A DNA stretch of 64,000 nt from an uncultured Oscillospiraceae bacterium (GTDB lineage: Bacteria > Bacillota > Clostridia > Oscillospirales > Oscillospiraceae): assembly GCA_905233385.1 (NCBI GenBank), contig CAJOEH010000002.1, positions 1 to 64,000 on the forward strand. The letters run 5' to 3'. A model generated the notes under the pieces. It saw nothing but the letters and a program-made list of their open reading frames with translations, had not been told where the DNA came from and made no database searches. This document shows positions 1 through 8,283 of the stretch, piece after piece. Position 1 is the first letter of the stretch, and the number at the start of each line of letters is the position of its first letter. Made by a program: the position numbers and the translations under genes.

Positions 1-426
1 TTTGGCAGTTTCACTACGCCTTGTCCACTACGCCGCAGAACCCGGTAAAGACCTGAAATCGTGCGCGTATACCCGCGTTGACGCAGTTTTACCCAGAAAA
101 CCACCAGTCCTGCGTGCGGGTTCCTGCGGCGCATATCCCGGATGAGTTTCAGTTCCTCCGGCGTGTGCTGGTTGGGATGCCTGTGCGGACGGTGCGATCG
201 ATCTGCAAGAGACTGAGGCGTGCCGTCGTACCGCTTGCGCCAACGGTAGATGTTCTGCCGACTGGTCTTGTAATGTATGGCTGCTTTTGTGACTCCGTAT
301 TTGAGAGAATATGAAATCACCGCTTGCTTAAACAGAAGGTCTTATGTTATACTCTTCATAGCGAATGGTGTGACCTGCCTTTCTGTTTCGGTTTTGTCTG
401 GACAACTCAACCTTAACACAGGTCAT
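1..426 (-). pseudogene. IS481-like transposase, 5' part with a frameshift, cut by the window edge
   Basis: Read on the minus strand from the ATG at 426-424, a 32-residue frame ends at a TAA at 330-328. Shifting by one base at 330 (GTT, one extra T, then AAG) opens a second frame that continues to base 1 without a stop. The joined product has a helix-turn-helix with NIYRWRKRYDG, then LADRSHRPH and a second helical domain. This matches the N-terminal DNA-binding half of IS481/IS3-like DDE transposases. The catalytic DDE half lies outside the window. The gene is either inactivated by a one-base insertion, expressed by +1 frameshifting, or affected by a sequencing error. No terminal inverted repeat was identified. 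Family call is from sequence memory. Confidence 0.72.
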
Positions 427-609
427 TCCCATTCGCTATTCTTTTATTTTTTATCTGTCACACTTCATTGTATAACCTACAGATTTTTGATTTTTTATGT
501 CCTTGCAATTCGTAGATTTTTGAGATATAATCACTATAACACAGGATTTTACTCAATTATCAATAGATTTCTAAAGCATTTTCTTTATTCTTAACTACAT
601 ACTTTTGAT
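427..609. other. AT-rich intergenic stretch beside the IS element
   Basis: This stretch is visibly much richer in A and T than anything downstream and holds runs of T and A. No gene on either strand has a recognisable product or ribosome binding site. It probably contains the outer end of the insertion sequence and the promoter region of the transposase, which starts at 426 on the minus strand. No clear inverted repeat or target duplication could be assigned by eye. Confidence 0.5.
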
Positions 610-1185
610 ATGTTTGAATTGTTTGAAAATTTGCATATGAGGGAGCGCATGCTTTTCAAAATTTACGCGCAGCCGCTTTGGCGGGTGGCGGCGGAGATCC
701 TGCTCGCCGCTTTGATATGGGCCGTGCTGAGCGCGACGTTTGGGAAACGGCGGCCGAAGCTCTGGCGAATGCTGAATCTCTGCCTGCTTGCCGTGTCGGC
801 CTTCCTGATCGTCTATCTGACGATTCTGAAACGAAACGCAGGAGAGCACGAACTGATCCTGCGCCCCTGGTATTTTTTGCAGGAAGGGAAAATACAGCCG
901 GAAATCTACCGCTCGCTGCTGATGAACGTCCTGATGTTCACGCCGTTCGGCCTTTCGCTTGGCGCGGGATTCTCTTCCGGAATGAAACCCTGGCGTTGCG
1001 TTTTGATCACCTTATTGATCGCGATCGCTTTCAGCGTTGCGGTCGAGACGACGCAGTATTTTGCAGGCCTCGGCAGAGCCGAGACGGACGACGTTGGTGC
1101 GAATGCGCTCGGCGCATTCATCGGAGCACTGCACGTTCCGATCGGAGCCGCTTTGAGAAAAGGATTTGAAAAGAGCAAAGAATAG
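610..1185 (+). CDS. VanZ-like integral membrane protein
   Basis: The 191-residue protein has several hydrophobic segments: two near residues 25-80, one near 100-115, and one or two near 125-175. It carries the family pattern NVLMFTPFG followed by ETTQYF and a D-D-V-G-A-N motif, which are hallmarks of the VanZ-like family. VanZ itself gives low teicoplanin resistance in enterococci, but most homologues have no known function and here there are no vancomycin-resistance genes nearby. In-frame ATG codons at 610, 637 and 649 are all possible starts; none has a well-spaced Shine-Dalgarno. It is the first gene after the AT-rich IS flank. The family call is good; the role is unknown. Confidence 0.8.
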   Translation: MFELFENLHMRERMLFKIYAQPLWRVAAEILLAALIWAVLSATFGKRRPKLWRMLNLCLLAVSAFLIVYLTILKRNAGEHELILRPWYFLQEGKIQPEIYRSLLMNVLMFTPFGLSLGAGFSSGMKPWRCVLITLLIAIAFSVAVETTQYFAGLGRAETDDVGANALGAFIGALHVPIGAALRKGFEKSKE

Positions 1186-1235
1186 ACATCACAGCCGCCG
1201 GACGGCGGAAGAAAGAAGATGACCTGATGGGTACG

Positions 1236-2276
1236 ATGTTTGAGAATAAAACGCTGTTGATCACCGGCGGGACGGGGTCGTTCGGCAACGCCGTTCTGAA
1301 CCGCTTTTTGCAGACGGATATCGGCGAGATCCGCGTATTCTCCCGCGACGAGAAGAAGCAGGACGATATGCGGCACGAGTTCCAGACGAAGATGCCGGAG
1401 GCGGCGGAGAAGATCAAGTTCTTCCTCGGCGACGTGCGCGATCTGTCCTCGATCAAAAACGCGATCCACGGCGTGGACTATATCTTCCACGCGGCGGCGC
1501 TGAAGCAGGTCCCGTCGTGCGAGTTCTTCCCGATCGAGGCGGTCCGCACGAACGTGCTCGGCACGGAGAACCTGCTGACGGCGGCGATCGACGAGGGCGT
1601 CAAGACGATCATCTGCCTGTCGACCGACAAGGCGGCCTATCCGGTCAACGCCATGGGCATTTCCAAGGCGATGATGGAGAAGGTCATCGTCGCGAAGAGC
1701 CGCACGGTCGCGCCGGAGCGGACGAAGATCTGCTGCACGCGCTACGGCAACGTCATGTGCTCGCGCGGAAGCGTGATCCCGCTGTGGATCGAGCAGATCA
1801 AGGCAGGGGAGCCGATCACCATCACCGAGCCGACGATGACCCGGTTCATCATGTCGCTGGACGAAGCGGTCGACCTCGTGCTGTTCGCCTTTGAACACGG
1901 CACGTCCGGCGATATCCTTGTCCAGAAGGCGCCGGCGTGCACGATCGAAACGCTGGCGAAGGCCGTGACCGGCCTTTTTTCTCCGGGGCATGAGATCCGC
2001 GTCATCGGTATCCGCCACGGCGAAAAGATGTATGAGACCCTGCTGACCAACGAGGAATGCGCGCACGCGGAGGACCTCGGCGGTTTCTACCGCCTTCCCT
2101 GCGATAAGCGAAACCTGAATTACGACAATTACTACAGGAAAGGCGATACCGAACGGAATCTCCTTTCCGAGTTCAACAGCAATAACACGGAGATCCTAAA
2201 AGTCGAGCAGGTGCAGGAAAAACTCCTCGGCCTGGCGTACATCCGGCAGGAGCTGGAGAGTTTTAGGAATCTCTGA
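1236..2276 (+). CDS. CapE/FnlA-type UDP-GlcNAc 4,6-dehydratase (5-epimerizing)
   Basis: An extended short-chain dehydrogenase of 346 residues that acts on UDP-GlcNAc in the cytoplasm, giving a 4-keto-6-deoxy sugar for surface polysaccharide (for example toward FucNAc). The Rossmann glycine motif GGTGSFGNAV is at the N terminus, and STDKAAYPVNAMGISK holds the active site. A Met occupies the place of the usual catalytic Tyr of the YxxxK motif, as I recall for the CapE/FnlA group. Family members begin at MFENK, so the ATG at 1236 is preferred to the one nine bases upstream. The partner genes capF/fnlB and capG/fnlC do not follow. A hairpin separates it from rmlA. Confidence 0.85.
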   Translation: MFENKTLLITGGTGSFGNAVLNRFLQTDIGEIRVFSRDEKKQDDMRHEFQTKMPEAAEKIKFFLGDVRDLSSIKNAIHGVDYIFHAAALKQVPSCEFFPIEAVRTNVLGTENLLTAAIDEGVKTIICLSTDKAAYPVNAMGISKAMMEKVIVAKSRTVAPERTKICCTRYGNVMCSRGSVIPLWIEQIKAGEPITITEPTMTRFIMSLDEAVDLVLFAFEHGTSGDILVQKAPACTIETLAKAVTGLFSPGHEIRVIGIRHGEKMYETLLTNEECAHAEDLGGFYRLPCDKRNLNYDNYYRKGDTERNLLSEFNSNNTEILKVEQVQEKLLGLAYIRQELESFRNL

Positions 2277-2286
2277 TACGGAACGG

Positions 2287-2314
2287 GAAAACAGCGCGGA
2301 TCAGCGCTGTTTTC
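2287..2314 (+). terminator. Hairpin between the CapE-type gene and rmlA
   Basis: An 11-bp perfect stem (gaaaacagcgc and its complement) closes a 6-base loop just after the stop codon. The descending arm ends in TTTTC, so the U-tract is part of the stem. It looks like an intrinsic terminator or attenuator. Confidence 0.6.
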
Positions 2315-2359
2315 ACAATGCGGGCAGACCGCAGGACCCAATGAGGAGGTAGCCGAGAA

Positions 2360-3241
2360 ATGAAGGGCATTATCCTGGCCGGCGGTAAGGGAAGCCGCCT
2401 TTATCCGATGACGAAAGCGGTATCCAAACCCCTGATCCCGATCTATGACAAGCCGATGGTCTACTATCCGCTGTCCGTCCTTCTGATGGCCGGCATTCGC
2501 GAGATCATGCTGATCACCGCGCCCGCCGACGTCGAGGCTTACAAGCGCCTGCTTGCCGACGGTTCGCAGTTCGGCATCCGGATCGAATATGGGATTCAGT
2601 ACATAGCGCGCGGGATCGCCGACGCCTTCCTGATCGCGGAGGACTTCATTGCAGGAGACCGCTGCTGCCTGGTGCTCGGCGACAATATGTTCTACGGCGG
2701 CAAGCTGGAAGAACGCGTCAAAAACGCGGCGGCTCGAACGGACGGGGCGACGGTGTTCGGCTATCCGGTCAAGAATCCGAGCGCGTACGGCGTCGTCGAA
2801 TTCGACAAGGATCACCGCGTCGTTTCCATCGAGGAAAAGCCGAAGGATCCGAAGTCGAACTACGCCGTGCCCGGCCTGTATTTCTATGACGGTCACGCGG
2901 TTGAATACGCGAAGACGCTGACCCCGTCAGCCCGCGGCGAACTGGAGATCACCTCGCTGAACGAGGAATACCTCAAGCGCGGCAAGCTCACGGTAGAACT
3001 GTTCAGCAGAGGGCTCGCGTGGCTCGACACCGGCACGCCGGAAGGCATGCTGAACGCCGCGCAGTACGTCGAAGCCGTGCAGTCGCGGCAGGGCCTGTAT
3101 ATCGCCTGCCCGGAGGAAATCGCATGGCAGCAGGGATTCATCTCCGACGAACAGCTGCTTGCGATCGGCAGCGAGCTGAAAATGACGGAATACGGTCAGT
3201 ATCTGACCGATCTGGTACATCGGAAATGTACGAACAATTAG
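2360..3241 (+). CDS. rfbA: Glucose-1-phosphate thymidylyltransferase
   Basis: This 293-residue nucleotidyltransferase joins dTTP and glucose-1-phosphate to give dTDP-glucose, the first step of dTDP-rhamnose synthesis. The N terminus has the nucleotide-binding GGKGSRLYPMT followed by K-P-L-I-P-I-Y-D-K-P-M, and LVLGDNMFYG is the metal and nucleotide site. A GGAGG-type ribosome binding site precedes the ATG. Length and motifs fit RmlA/RfbA. The segment QYIARGIADA replaces the more usual QPxPxGLAQA. No rmlB, rmlC or rmlD is in the window, so the pathway must be completed elsewhere. The next gene starts inside its last codons. Confidence 0.9.
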   Translation: MKGIILAGGKGSRLYPMTKAVSKPLIPIYDKPMVYYPLSVLLMAGIREIMLITAPADVEAYKRLLADGSQFGIRIEYGIQYIARGIADAFLIAEDFIAGDRCCLVLGDNMFYGGKLEERVKNAAARTDGATVFGYPVKNPSAYGVVEFDKDHRVVSIEEKPKDPKSNYAVPGLYFYDGHAVEYAKTLTPSARGELEITSLNEEYLKRGKLTVELFSRGLAWLDTGTPEGMLNAAQYVEAVQSRQGLYIACPEEIAWQQGFISDEQLLAIGSELKMTEYGQYLTDLVHRKCTNN

Positions 3242-5061
3242 AACGCATTCTCCCGAATGTGCAGAAGCCTGCGCGTTACGTCGGCGGTGAATATAATCAG
3301 ACCGTAAAGGATAAAGCGGAGGTCGACGTCCGCGTCGCGTTTTGCTTCCCGGACACCTACGAGATCGGCATGTCCAATCTCGGGATGCGCATTCTGTACG
3401 CGGTGATGAACCGCATGGAAGGCGTCTGGTGCGAGCGGGTGTTCGCGCCCTGGGGCGACATGGAGGACGAGCTTCGGAAGAACAATCTTCCGCTCTACGC
3501 GCTCGAAAGCGGCGATCCGCTGACGGATTTTGATATGATCGCTTTTTCGGTCGGGTACGAGATGTGCTATACGAACGTCCTGAATATGCTGCGGCTCGGG
3601 AATATCCCCATGCGTGCGGCGGACCGGAAGGGGCTGGAGCACATCGTATTTGCGGGCGGCGCCTGTATCTATAACCCGGAGCCGCTGGCGGACTTTGTCG
3701 ACTTCTTCTCGCTCGGCGAGGGCGAGGAAGTCACGCAGGAGATCGTTTCGCTCTACCGGAAAGCCAAGCGCGAAGAATGGAGCAAAGAGGCTTTCCTGCT
3801 TGCGGCCAGCAAGCTCGAGGGCGTCTACGTGCCGTCCTTCTATGAACACAGCTACAACGATGACGGCACGCTGAAGGCGATCACGCCGCTGCACGGCGCG
3901 CCGAAAACCGTCACAAAGCGGATCATGCAGGATCTGGACGACGCGCTCTATCCGACGGATATCATCGTGCCGAACACGGAGATCGTGCACGACCGCTCCA
4001 ACTTGGAAGTCATGCGCGGCTGCATCCGCGGCTGCCGCTTCTGTCAGGCGGGCTTTACCTACCGGCCGGTGCGGCCGCGCTCGCCGGAGCTGCTGCTGCG
4101 GCAGGCGATCGAGCTGCTGGAGAACTCCGGCTGCCACGAGATCACGCTGTCGAGCCTGTCCACCTCGGACTATAAGTTTTTGCCTGAACTTGCGCAGCGG
4201 ATGCAGGACTACTGCACGCCGCGCAAGATCAATCTGTCGCTGCCGTCGCTCCGCGCGGACAATTTCTCCCGCGAGCTGATGCTGCGGCTCCAGCAGGTGC
4301 GCAAGAGCGGCCTGACCTTCGCGCCCGAGGCGGGAACGCAGCGGCTGCGCGACGCGATCAACAAGAACGTCACCGAAGAAGAGATTTTAGAGACCTGTTC
4401 CATCGCTTTCGAGGGCGGCTGGAACAACGTCAAGCTCTATTTCATGCTCGGCCTGCCGACGGAAACGGACGAGGACGTTTTAGGCATCGCGGAGCTGGTC
4501 TATAAGATCCTGAAAACCTGGCGCGAGCACGCAAGCAATAAAAAACGCGGCGTGCGCATCCACGTCGCGACGGCGTACTTCGTTCCGAAGCCGTTTACGC
4601 CGTTCCAATGGGAAAAACAGATCTCTCCGGAGGAATATATCCGCCGGCAGAAGCTGCTCAAGGACAATATGCCGTCCAAGAGCATCGAATACAACTGGCA
4701 CGCCTCCGACCTGAGCCGTCTGGAAGCGGTCCTTGCCCGCGGCGACAGAAGGCTTTGCGCCGTGCTCGAGGAAGCCGTTCGCCGCGGCGCGAAGCTCGAC
4801 GGTTGGGACGAGTATTTCTCCTATCAGACCTGGCTGGACTGCTTTGCCGCCTGCGGCGTTGACCCGGATTTCTACACGACGCGCGGCTACGACCTTGACG
4901 AGCTTTTACCGTGGGACGTGATCTCCGACGGCGTGCGCACGGCGTTCCTGAAAAAGGAGCGCGAACGCGCCTACCGCAACGAGACGACCCCGGACTGCCG
5001 GACGCAATGCAGCGCATGCGGCGCAAGCTGCCTTCTGAAGGGAGGCAAATGCGATGCGTAG
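3226..5061 (+). CDS. B12-binding-domain-like radical SAM protein (TIGR03960 type)
   Basis: The 611-residue product has an N-terminal cobalamin-binding-like Rossmann region (residues about 35-200) and then a radical SAM core with the [4Fe-4S] motif Cys266-x3-Cys270-x2-Cys273 (GCIRGCRFC). A Cys-rich tail, C-x3-C-x2-CG-x2-C, ends the protein. It matches the TIGR03960 family, which is split from or fused to the DUF2344 protein that follows here. The reaction is unknown. The chosen ATG at 3226 overlaps the end of rmlA by 16 bases and starts MYEQLERIL, which fits family members; the open frame extends further upstream inside rmlA without support. It overlaps the next gene by 8 bases. Confidence 0.88.
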   Translation: MYEQLERILPNVQKPARYVGGEYNQTVKDKAEVDVRVAFCFPDTYEIGMSNLGMRILYAVMNRMEGVWCERVFAPWGDMEDELRKNNLPLYALESGDPLTDFDMIAFSVGYEMCYTNVLNMLRLGNIPMRAADRKGLEHIVFAGGACIYNPEPLADFVDFFSLGEGEEVTQEIVSLYRKAKREEWSKEAFLLAASKLEGVYVPSFYEHSYNDDGTLKAITPLHGAPKTVTKRIMQDLDDALYPTDIIVPNTEIVHDRSNLEVMRGCIRGCRFCQAGFTYRPVRPRSPELLLRQAIELLENSGCHEITLSSLSTSDYKFLPELAQRMQDYCTPRKINLSLPSLRADNFSRELMLRLQQVRKSGLTFAPEAGTQRLRDAINKNVTEEEILETCSIAFEGGWNNVKLYFMLGLPTETDEDVLGIAELVYKILKTWREHASNKKRGVRIHVATAYFVPKPFTPFQWEKQISPEEYIRRQKLLKDNMPSKSIEYNWHASDLSRLEAVLARGDRRLCAVLEEAVRRGAKLDGWDEYFSYQTWLDCFAACGVDPDFYTTRGYDLDELLPWDVISDGVRTAFLKKERERAYRNETTPDCRTQCSACGASCLLKGGKCDA

Positions 5062-5701
5062 GATGCTGTTTGAAAAGACCGGAACGGCGATCTGGATGTC
5101 CCATCTGGATCTGATGCGGGTGATGCAGCGCGCCTTCCGCAGGGCGGGCGTCGTCCTGCACCATTCGCAGGGCTACACGCCGCACGCCTACGTTTCCATG
5201 CTCCTGCCGCTGAGCGTCGGCACGGAGAGCGTCTGCGAGATCATGGAATATGAGCTCGACGCGGACATCGCGATCACGCCGGAGGATATGAACGCCGTCC
5301 TGCCGCAGGGCGTGCGCGTCCTGCGCGTCTATGAGAGCGACAGAAAGGCGAAGTTCCTGACCGATCTTTCCGTTTCGCTGACGATGCTCTATGACAACGG
5401 CGTGCCCGATGGCGCGGCGGAACGGATCGAAGCGCTGCTGAACGGCGCGGAATTGACCGTGGAAAAGCGCACGAAACGCGGCATGGAAGAGACGGATATC
5501 CGTCCGATGATCAAAAAGACGGCCTTTGCCGTCGAAAACGATCGGATCACGCTGACCGCGCGGATCAGCGCGCAGAATCCGTCCCTCAATCCGATGCTTC
5601 TGACGGCGGCAATCGAGCGATATCTTCCGGAGGACAAGCCTGATTTTGTGCGTTATCGCCGCCTCGAGGTATTCGACGAGACCGGAGAAGCATTTCGTTA
5701 A
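5054..5701 (+). CDS. DUF2344 radical SAM-linked protein (TIGR03936 type)
   Basis: This 215-residue protein begins with a short conserved segment (LFEKTGTAIWMSHLDLMRV) followed by FRRAGVVLHHSQGYTPH, typical of the DUF2344 family. In other genomes it is either the C-terminal domain of the upstream radical SAM protein or a separate adjacent gene, as here. The two frames overlap by eight bases and the start sits in the Cys-rich end of the upstream gene, so translation is probably coupled. The function is not known. A role with the upstream enzyme, perhaps in RNA or protein modification, is inference from constant linkage. Confidence 0.85.
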   Translation: MRRMLFEKTGTAIWMSHLDLMRVMQRAFRRAGVVLHHSQGYTPHAYVSMLLPLSVGTESVCEIMEYELDADIAITPEDMNAVLPQGVRVLRVYESDRKAKFLTDLSVSLTMLYDNGVPDGAAERIEALLNGAELTVEKRTKRGMEETDIRPMIKKTAFAVENDRITLTARISAQNPSLNPMLLTAAIERYLPEDKPDFVRYRRLEVFDETGEAFR

Positions 5702-5713
5702 GGAGGTAATCTT

Positions 5714-5884
5714 ATGACGAACTGCGAAGACTGCTGGAACAATTTCTACGACGAGGAAACGGATGAATCCTACTGCTCCAAGGACATCGACGAGGACGAG
5801 TGGTACCGGATCCAGACGATCCACAAGGGCGAATGCCCGTTTTTCCGACCGGCGGATGATTACTATCTGCCGCGGCATCAATGA
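5714..5884 (+). CDS. Small Cys-rich protein, DUF6472-like
   Basis: A 56-residue acidic protein begins at the ATG at 5714 behind a perfect AGGAGG (5701-5706). It reads MTNCEDCWNN then a stretch rich in Asp, Glu and Tyr, with Cys at positions 4, 7, 21 and 40, the last in GECPFFRP. Four Cys in a C-x2-C ... C ... C layout suggest a bound metal. The layout resembles the DUF6472 family of Clostridia, assigned from memory. It closes the radical SAM and DUF2344 group and is followed 17 bases later by galE. Function unknown. Confidence 0.75.
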   Translation: MTNCEDCWNNFYDEETDESYCSKDIDEDEWYRIQTIHKGECPFFRPADDYYLPRHQ

Positions 5885-5901
5885 TATTGGGAGGAACGAC
5901 T

Positions 5902-6906
5902 ATGAACGTTTTGCTGACCGGCGGCCTCGGCTATATCGGGAGCCACACCTGCGTGGAACTTCTGAACGCGGGACATCAGGCTGTGATCGCGGATAATCTG
6001 TCCAATTCGCGCGTGACGGTGCTGGACAGTATCGAGAAGATCACCGGGAAACGGCCGAAGTTCTATGAGATCGACGTGTGCGACCGCGACGCGGTGGAAC
6101 GGGTCTTCTCTGAGAACGAGATCGACGCGGTGATCCATTTTGCCGGTTTGAAAGCGGTCGGCGAAAGCTGCCGCATCCCGCTGAGGTACTACCGCAACAA
6201 CCTTGACACCACGTTGACGCTCTTGGAGACGATGGGGAAGCACGGCTGCACGCGGCTGGTGTTCTCCTCCTCCGCGACTGTGTACGGGCCGAACAATCCT
6301 GTGCCGTACTTCGAGGAGATGCCCGCGAATCTCGCGACCAACCCCTACGGCTGGACGAAGGCGATGATCGAGCAGATCCTGCGCGATCACTGCGCCGCGA
6401 ACCCGGGCTTTACCGCCGTCCTGCTGCGCTATTTCAACCCGGTCGGCTCGCATGAATCCGGCCTGATCGGCGACGACCCGAACGGCATCCCGAACAATTT
6501 GATGCCCTATATCGCGCGCGTCGCGGGCGGACAGCTTCAACTGCTGACCGTTTTCGGCGACGACTACGACACGCCGGACGGCACCTGTCTGCGCGATTAT
6601 CTGCACGTCGTCGACCTCGCGAAGGGACATCTCTGCGCGCTCGACTATGCTGCGGAGCACGTTGGCGCGGAGGCGATCAACCTCGGCACCGGGAAGCCGG
6701 TCAGCGTTCTGGAGCTCCTGCACGCCTTCATCCGCGTGAACGGCGTCGACGTTCCGTACGTGATCGGCGGGCGGCGCGACGGCGACCTGCCTGCGAGCTA
6801 CGCCAACGCGGAGAAGGCGGAGCGCCTCCTGCACTGGAAAGCGGAAAAGTCCGTCGAGGATATGTGCCGCGACAGCTGGAGCTTTATTCTGAACCATACG
6901 AACTGA
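5902..6906 (+). CDS. galE: UDP-glucose 4-epimerase
   Basis: GalE interconverts UDP-glucose and UDP-galactose using tightly bound NAD. The 334-residue protein opens MNVLLTGGLGYIGSH with the GxxGxxG NAD motif, has SSSATVYG for the catalytic Ser/Thr and NPYGWTK for the YxxxK pair. RYFNPVGSHESG and the C-terminal LGTGKPVSV complete the family pattern. The ATG at 5902 has GGGAGG at 5889-5894; an in-frame ATG at 5881 overlaps the previous stop and lacks a binding site. It provides UDP-galactose for surface polymers or galactose metabolism, together with the nearby sugar-nucleotide genes. Confidence 0.95.
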   Translation: MNVLLTGGLGYIGSHTCVELLNAGHQAVIADNLSNSRVTVLDSIEKITGKRPKFYEIDVCDRDAVERVFSENEIDAVIHFAGLKAVGESCRIPLRYYRNNLDTTLTLLETMGKHGCTRLVFSSSATVYGPNNPVPYFEEMPANLATNPYGWTKAMIEQILRDHCAANPGFTAVLLRYFNPVGSHESGLIGDDPNGIPNNLMPYIARVAGGQLQLLTVFGDDYDTPDGTCLRDYLHVVDLAKGHLCALDYAAEHVGAEAINLGTGKPVSVLELLHAFIRVNGVDVPYVIGGRRDGDLPASYANAEKAERLLHWKAEKSVEDMCRDSWSFILNHTN

Positions 6907-6925
6907 CAGAAATGAGATGGGATCA

Positions 6926-8119
6926 ATGATCAATCAGGAAATGATGCGGCTGGGCAACCACCGCTCGGTCATCCGCGATATCTTTGAATACGGCAATCAG
7001 CGCGCGAAGATCGTCGGCAGGGAGAATATCTTTGATTTCTCGCTCGGCAATCCCAACGTGCCCGCGCCCGCAAAGGTCGCGCAGGTCATCGAGAAGATCG
7101 CGAAGATGGATCCGGTCGCCGTCCACGGCTATACCTCCGCGCAGGGAAGCGAAGCCTGCCGCAGGGCGATGGCGGACGATCTGAACCGCCGCTTCGGCAC
7201 GAACTACCGCCCGGAGAATTTTTACATGACCTGCGGCGCGGCGGCGTCGCTGATGATCACGCTGCGCGCGCTGGTCGCGTCCGCTTCGGACGAGGTTATC
7301 GTGTTCGCGCCGTATTTCCCGGAATACAAGATGTGGATCGAGAGTTGCGCCGGCGCGAAATGCGTCGTCATTCCCGCGCAGATCGAGGACTTCCAGATTG
7401 ATTTTGCCGCGCTGGAATACAGCCTCAACGCTGACACGAAGGCGCTGATCATCAACTCTCCGAACAATCCTTGCGGCGTGATCTATTCCGAGAAAACGAT
7501 CGCCCGCCTGTCTGCGCTGCTCGAAAAGAAGTCCGCGCAGTACGGCCATCCGATCTATCTGATCTCCGACGAGCCCTACCGCGAGATCGTCTTCGGCGGC
7601 GAGAAGATCAACTTCATCGCGCCGGCCTACCGCAATACGGTCGTGTGCTATTCCTTCTCCAAATCGCTCTCCATGCCGGGCGAGCGCATCGGCTATATCC
7701 TCGTGCCGGACTGCATCGAGAACGCCGCCGACGTCTACGCGGCGGTCTGCGGCGCGGGGCGGAGCCTCGGCTACGTCTGCGCGCCGTCGATGTTCCAGAT
7801 GGTCGCCGCGGAATGCGTCGGAACGACGTCGGATATCTCCGTCTATGAGACCAACCGCAGACTTTTGCTCGACGGACTGCACAGCTTCGGCTACACCTGC
7901 GTTTCGCCGGGCGGCGCGTTCTACCTGTTCCCGCGCTCTTTAGAGGCGGACGCGGGCGCGTTCTGCGAGAAGGCGAAGAAGTACGACCTCCTGCTCGTGC
8001 CGGGCGACGGCTTCGGCACGCCGGGACACTTCCGCATTTCCTACTGCGTCAAAACGGAAACGATCGAACGCGCCTTGCCGCTGTTCAAAAAGCTGGCAGA
8101 GGACTACGGAATCAGATAA
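6926..8119 (+). CDS. PLP-dependent aminotransferase, fold type I (AspC-like)
   Basis: A 397-residue aminotransferase of the class I/II family. FDFSLGNPNVP near the N terminus, NSPNNPCGV in the middle, SDEPYREIVF and the cofactor Lys246 in SFSKSLSMPGERIGY are all present. Homologues are generally labelled aspartate or aromatic aminotransferases, but the amino donor cannot be read from sequence. In-frame ATGs at 6917 and 6926 compete; the second gives the MINQEM start usual in the family. It is the last gene of its run and is followed by a strong hairpin. Confidence 0.88.
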   Translation: MINQEMMRLGNHRSVIRDIFEYGNQRAKIVGRENIFDFSLGNPNVPAPAKVAQVIEKIAKMDPVAVHGYTSAQGSEACRRAMADDLNRRFGTNYRPENFYMTCGAAASLMITLRALVASASDEVIVFAPYFPEYKMWIESCAGAKCVVIPAQIEDFQIDFAALEYSLNADTKALIINSPNNPCGVIYSEKTIARLSALLEKKSAQYGHPIYLISDEPYREIVFGGEKINFIAPAYRNTVVCYSFSKSLSMPGERIGYILVPDCIENAADVYAAVCGAGRSLGYVCAPSMFQMVAAECVGTTSDISVYETNRRLLLDGLHSFGYTCVSPGGAFYLFPRSLEADAGAFCEKAKKYDLLLVPGDGFGTPGHFRISYCVKTETIERALPLFKKLAEDYGIR

Positions 8120-8127
8120 GTATTGAA

Positions 8128-8162
8128 ACGAGCCTCCGAAGCGGATCGCTTCGGAGGCTCGT
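8128..8162 (+). terminator. Hairpin terminator after the aminotransferase
   Basis: A perfect 15-bp stem (acgagcctccgaagc and its complement) encloses a 5-base loop and is followed by TTCTATCT. The U-tract is weak but the stem is very stable, and it sits 9 bases past the stop codon. Confidence 0.75.
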
Positions 8163-8214
8163 TCTATCTGCTGCTTGATCATTTCACAGACGGCAAAAAC
8201 GACGGCGAAAACAC

Positions 8215-8263
8215 TTGACAAAGTTGCTCTATAGTTGTAGAATATAGTTGTACTACAAATGTA
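8215..8263 (+). promoter_or_regulatory. Promoter and BlaI-like operators of the BlaI/M56 operon
   Basis: TTGACA (8215-8220), a 17-base spacer and TAGAAT (8238-8243) form a near-consensus sigma-A promoter. TATAGTTGTA occurs twice, at 8230-8239 and 8243-8252, and TACTACAAATGTA at 8251-8263 has the TACA/TGTA dyad of BlaI/MecI operators. The sites cover the -10 region and start point, as expected for autorepression by the first gene. Confidence 0.78.
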
Positions 8264-8283
8264 AAGCTTCGGAGGAATAGGAA

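Noticed and set aside
277-594. Plus-strand frame of 105 codons in the AT-rich gap
   Set aside because: It has no ribosome binding site, no family resemblance and overlaps the transposase on the other strand.
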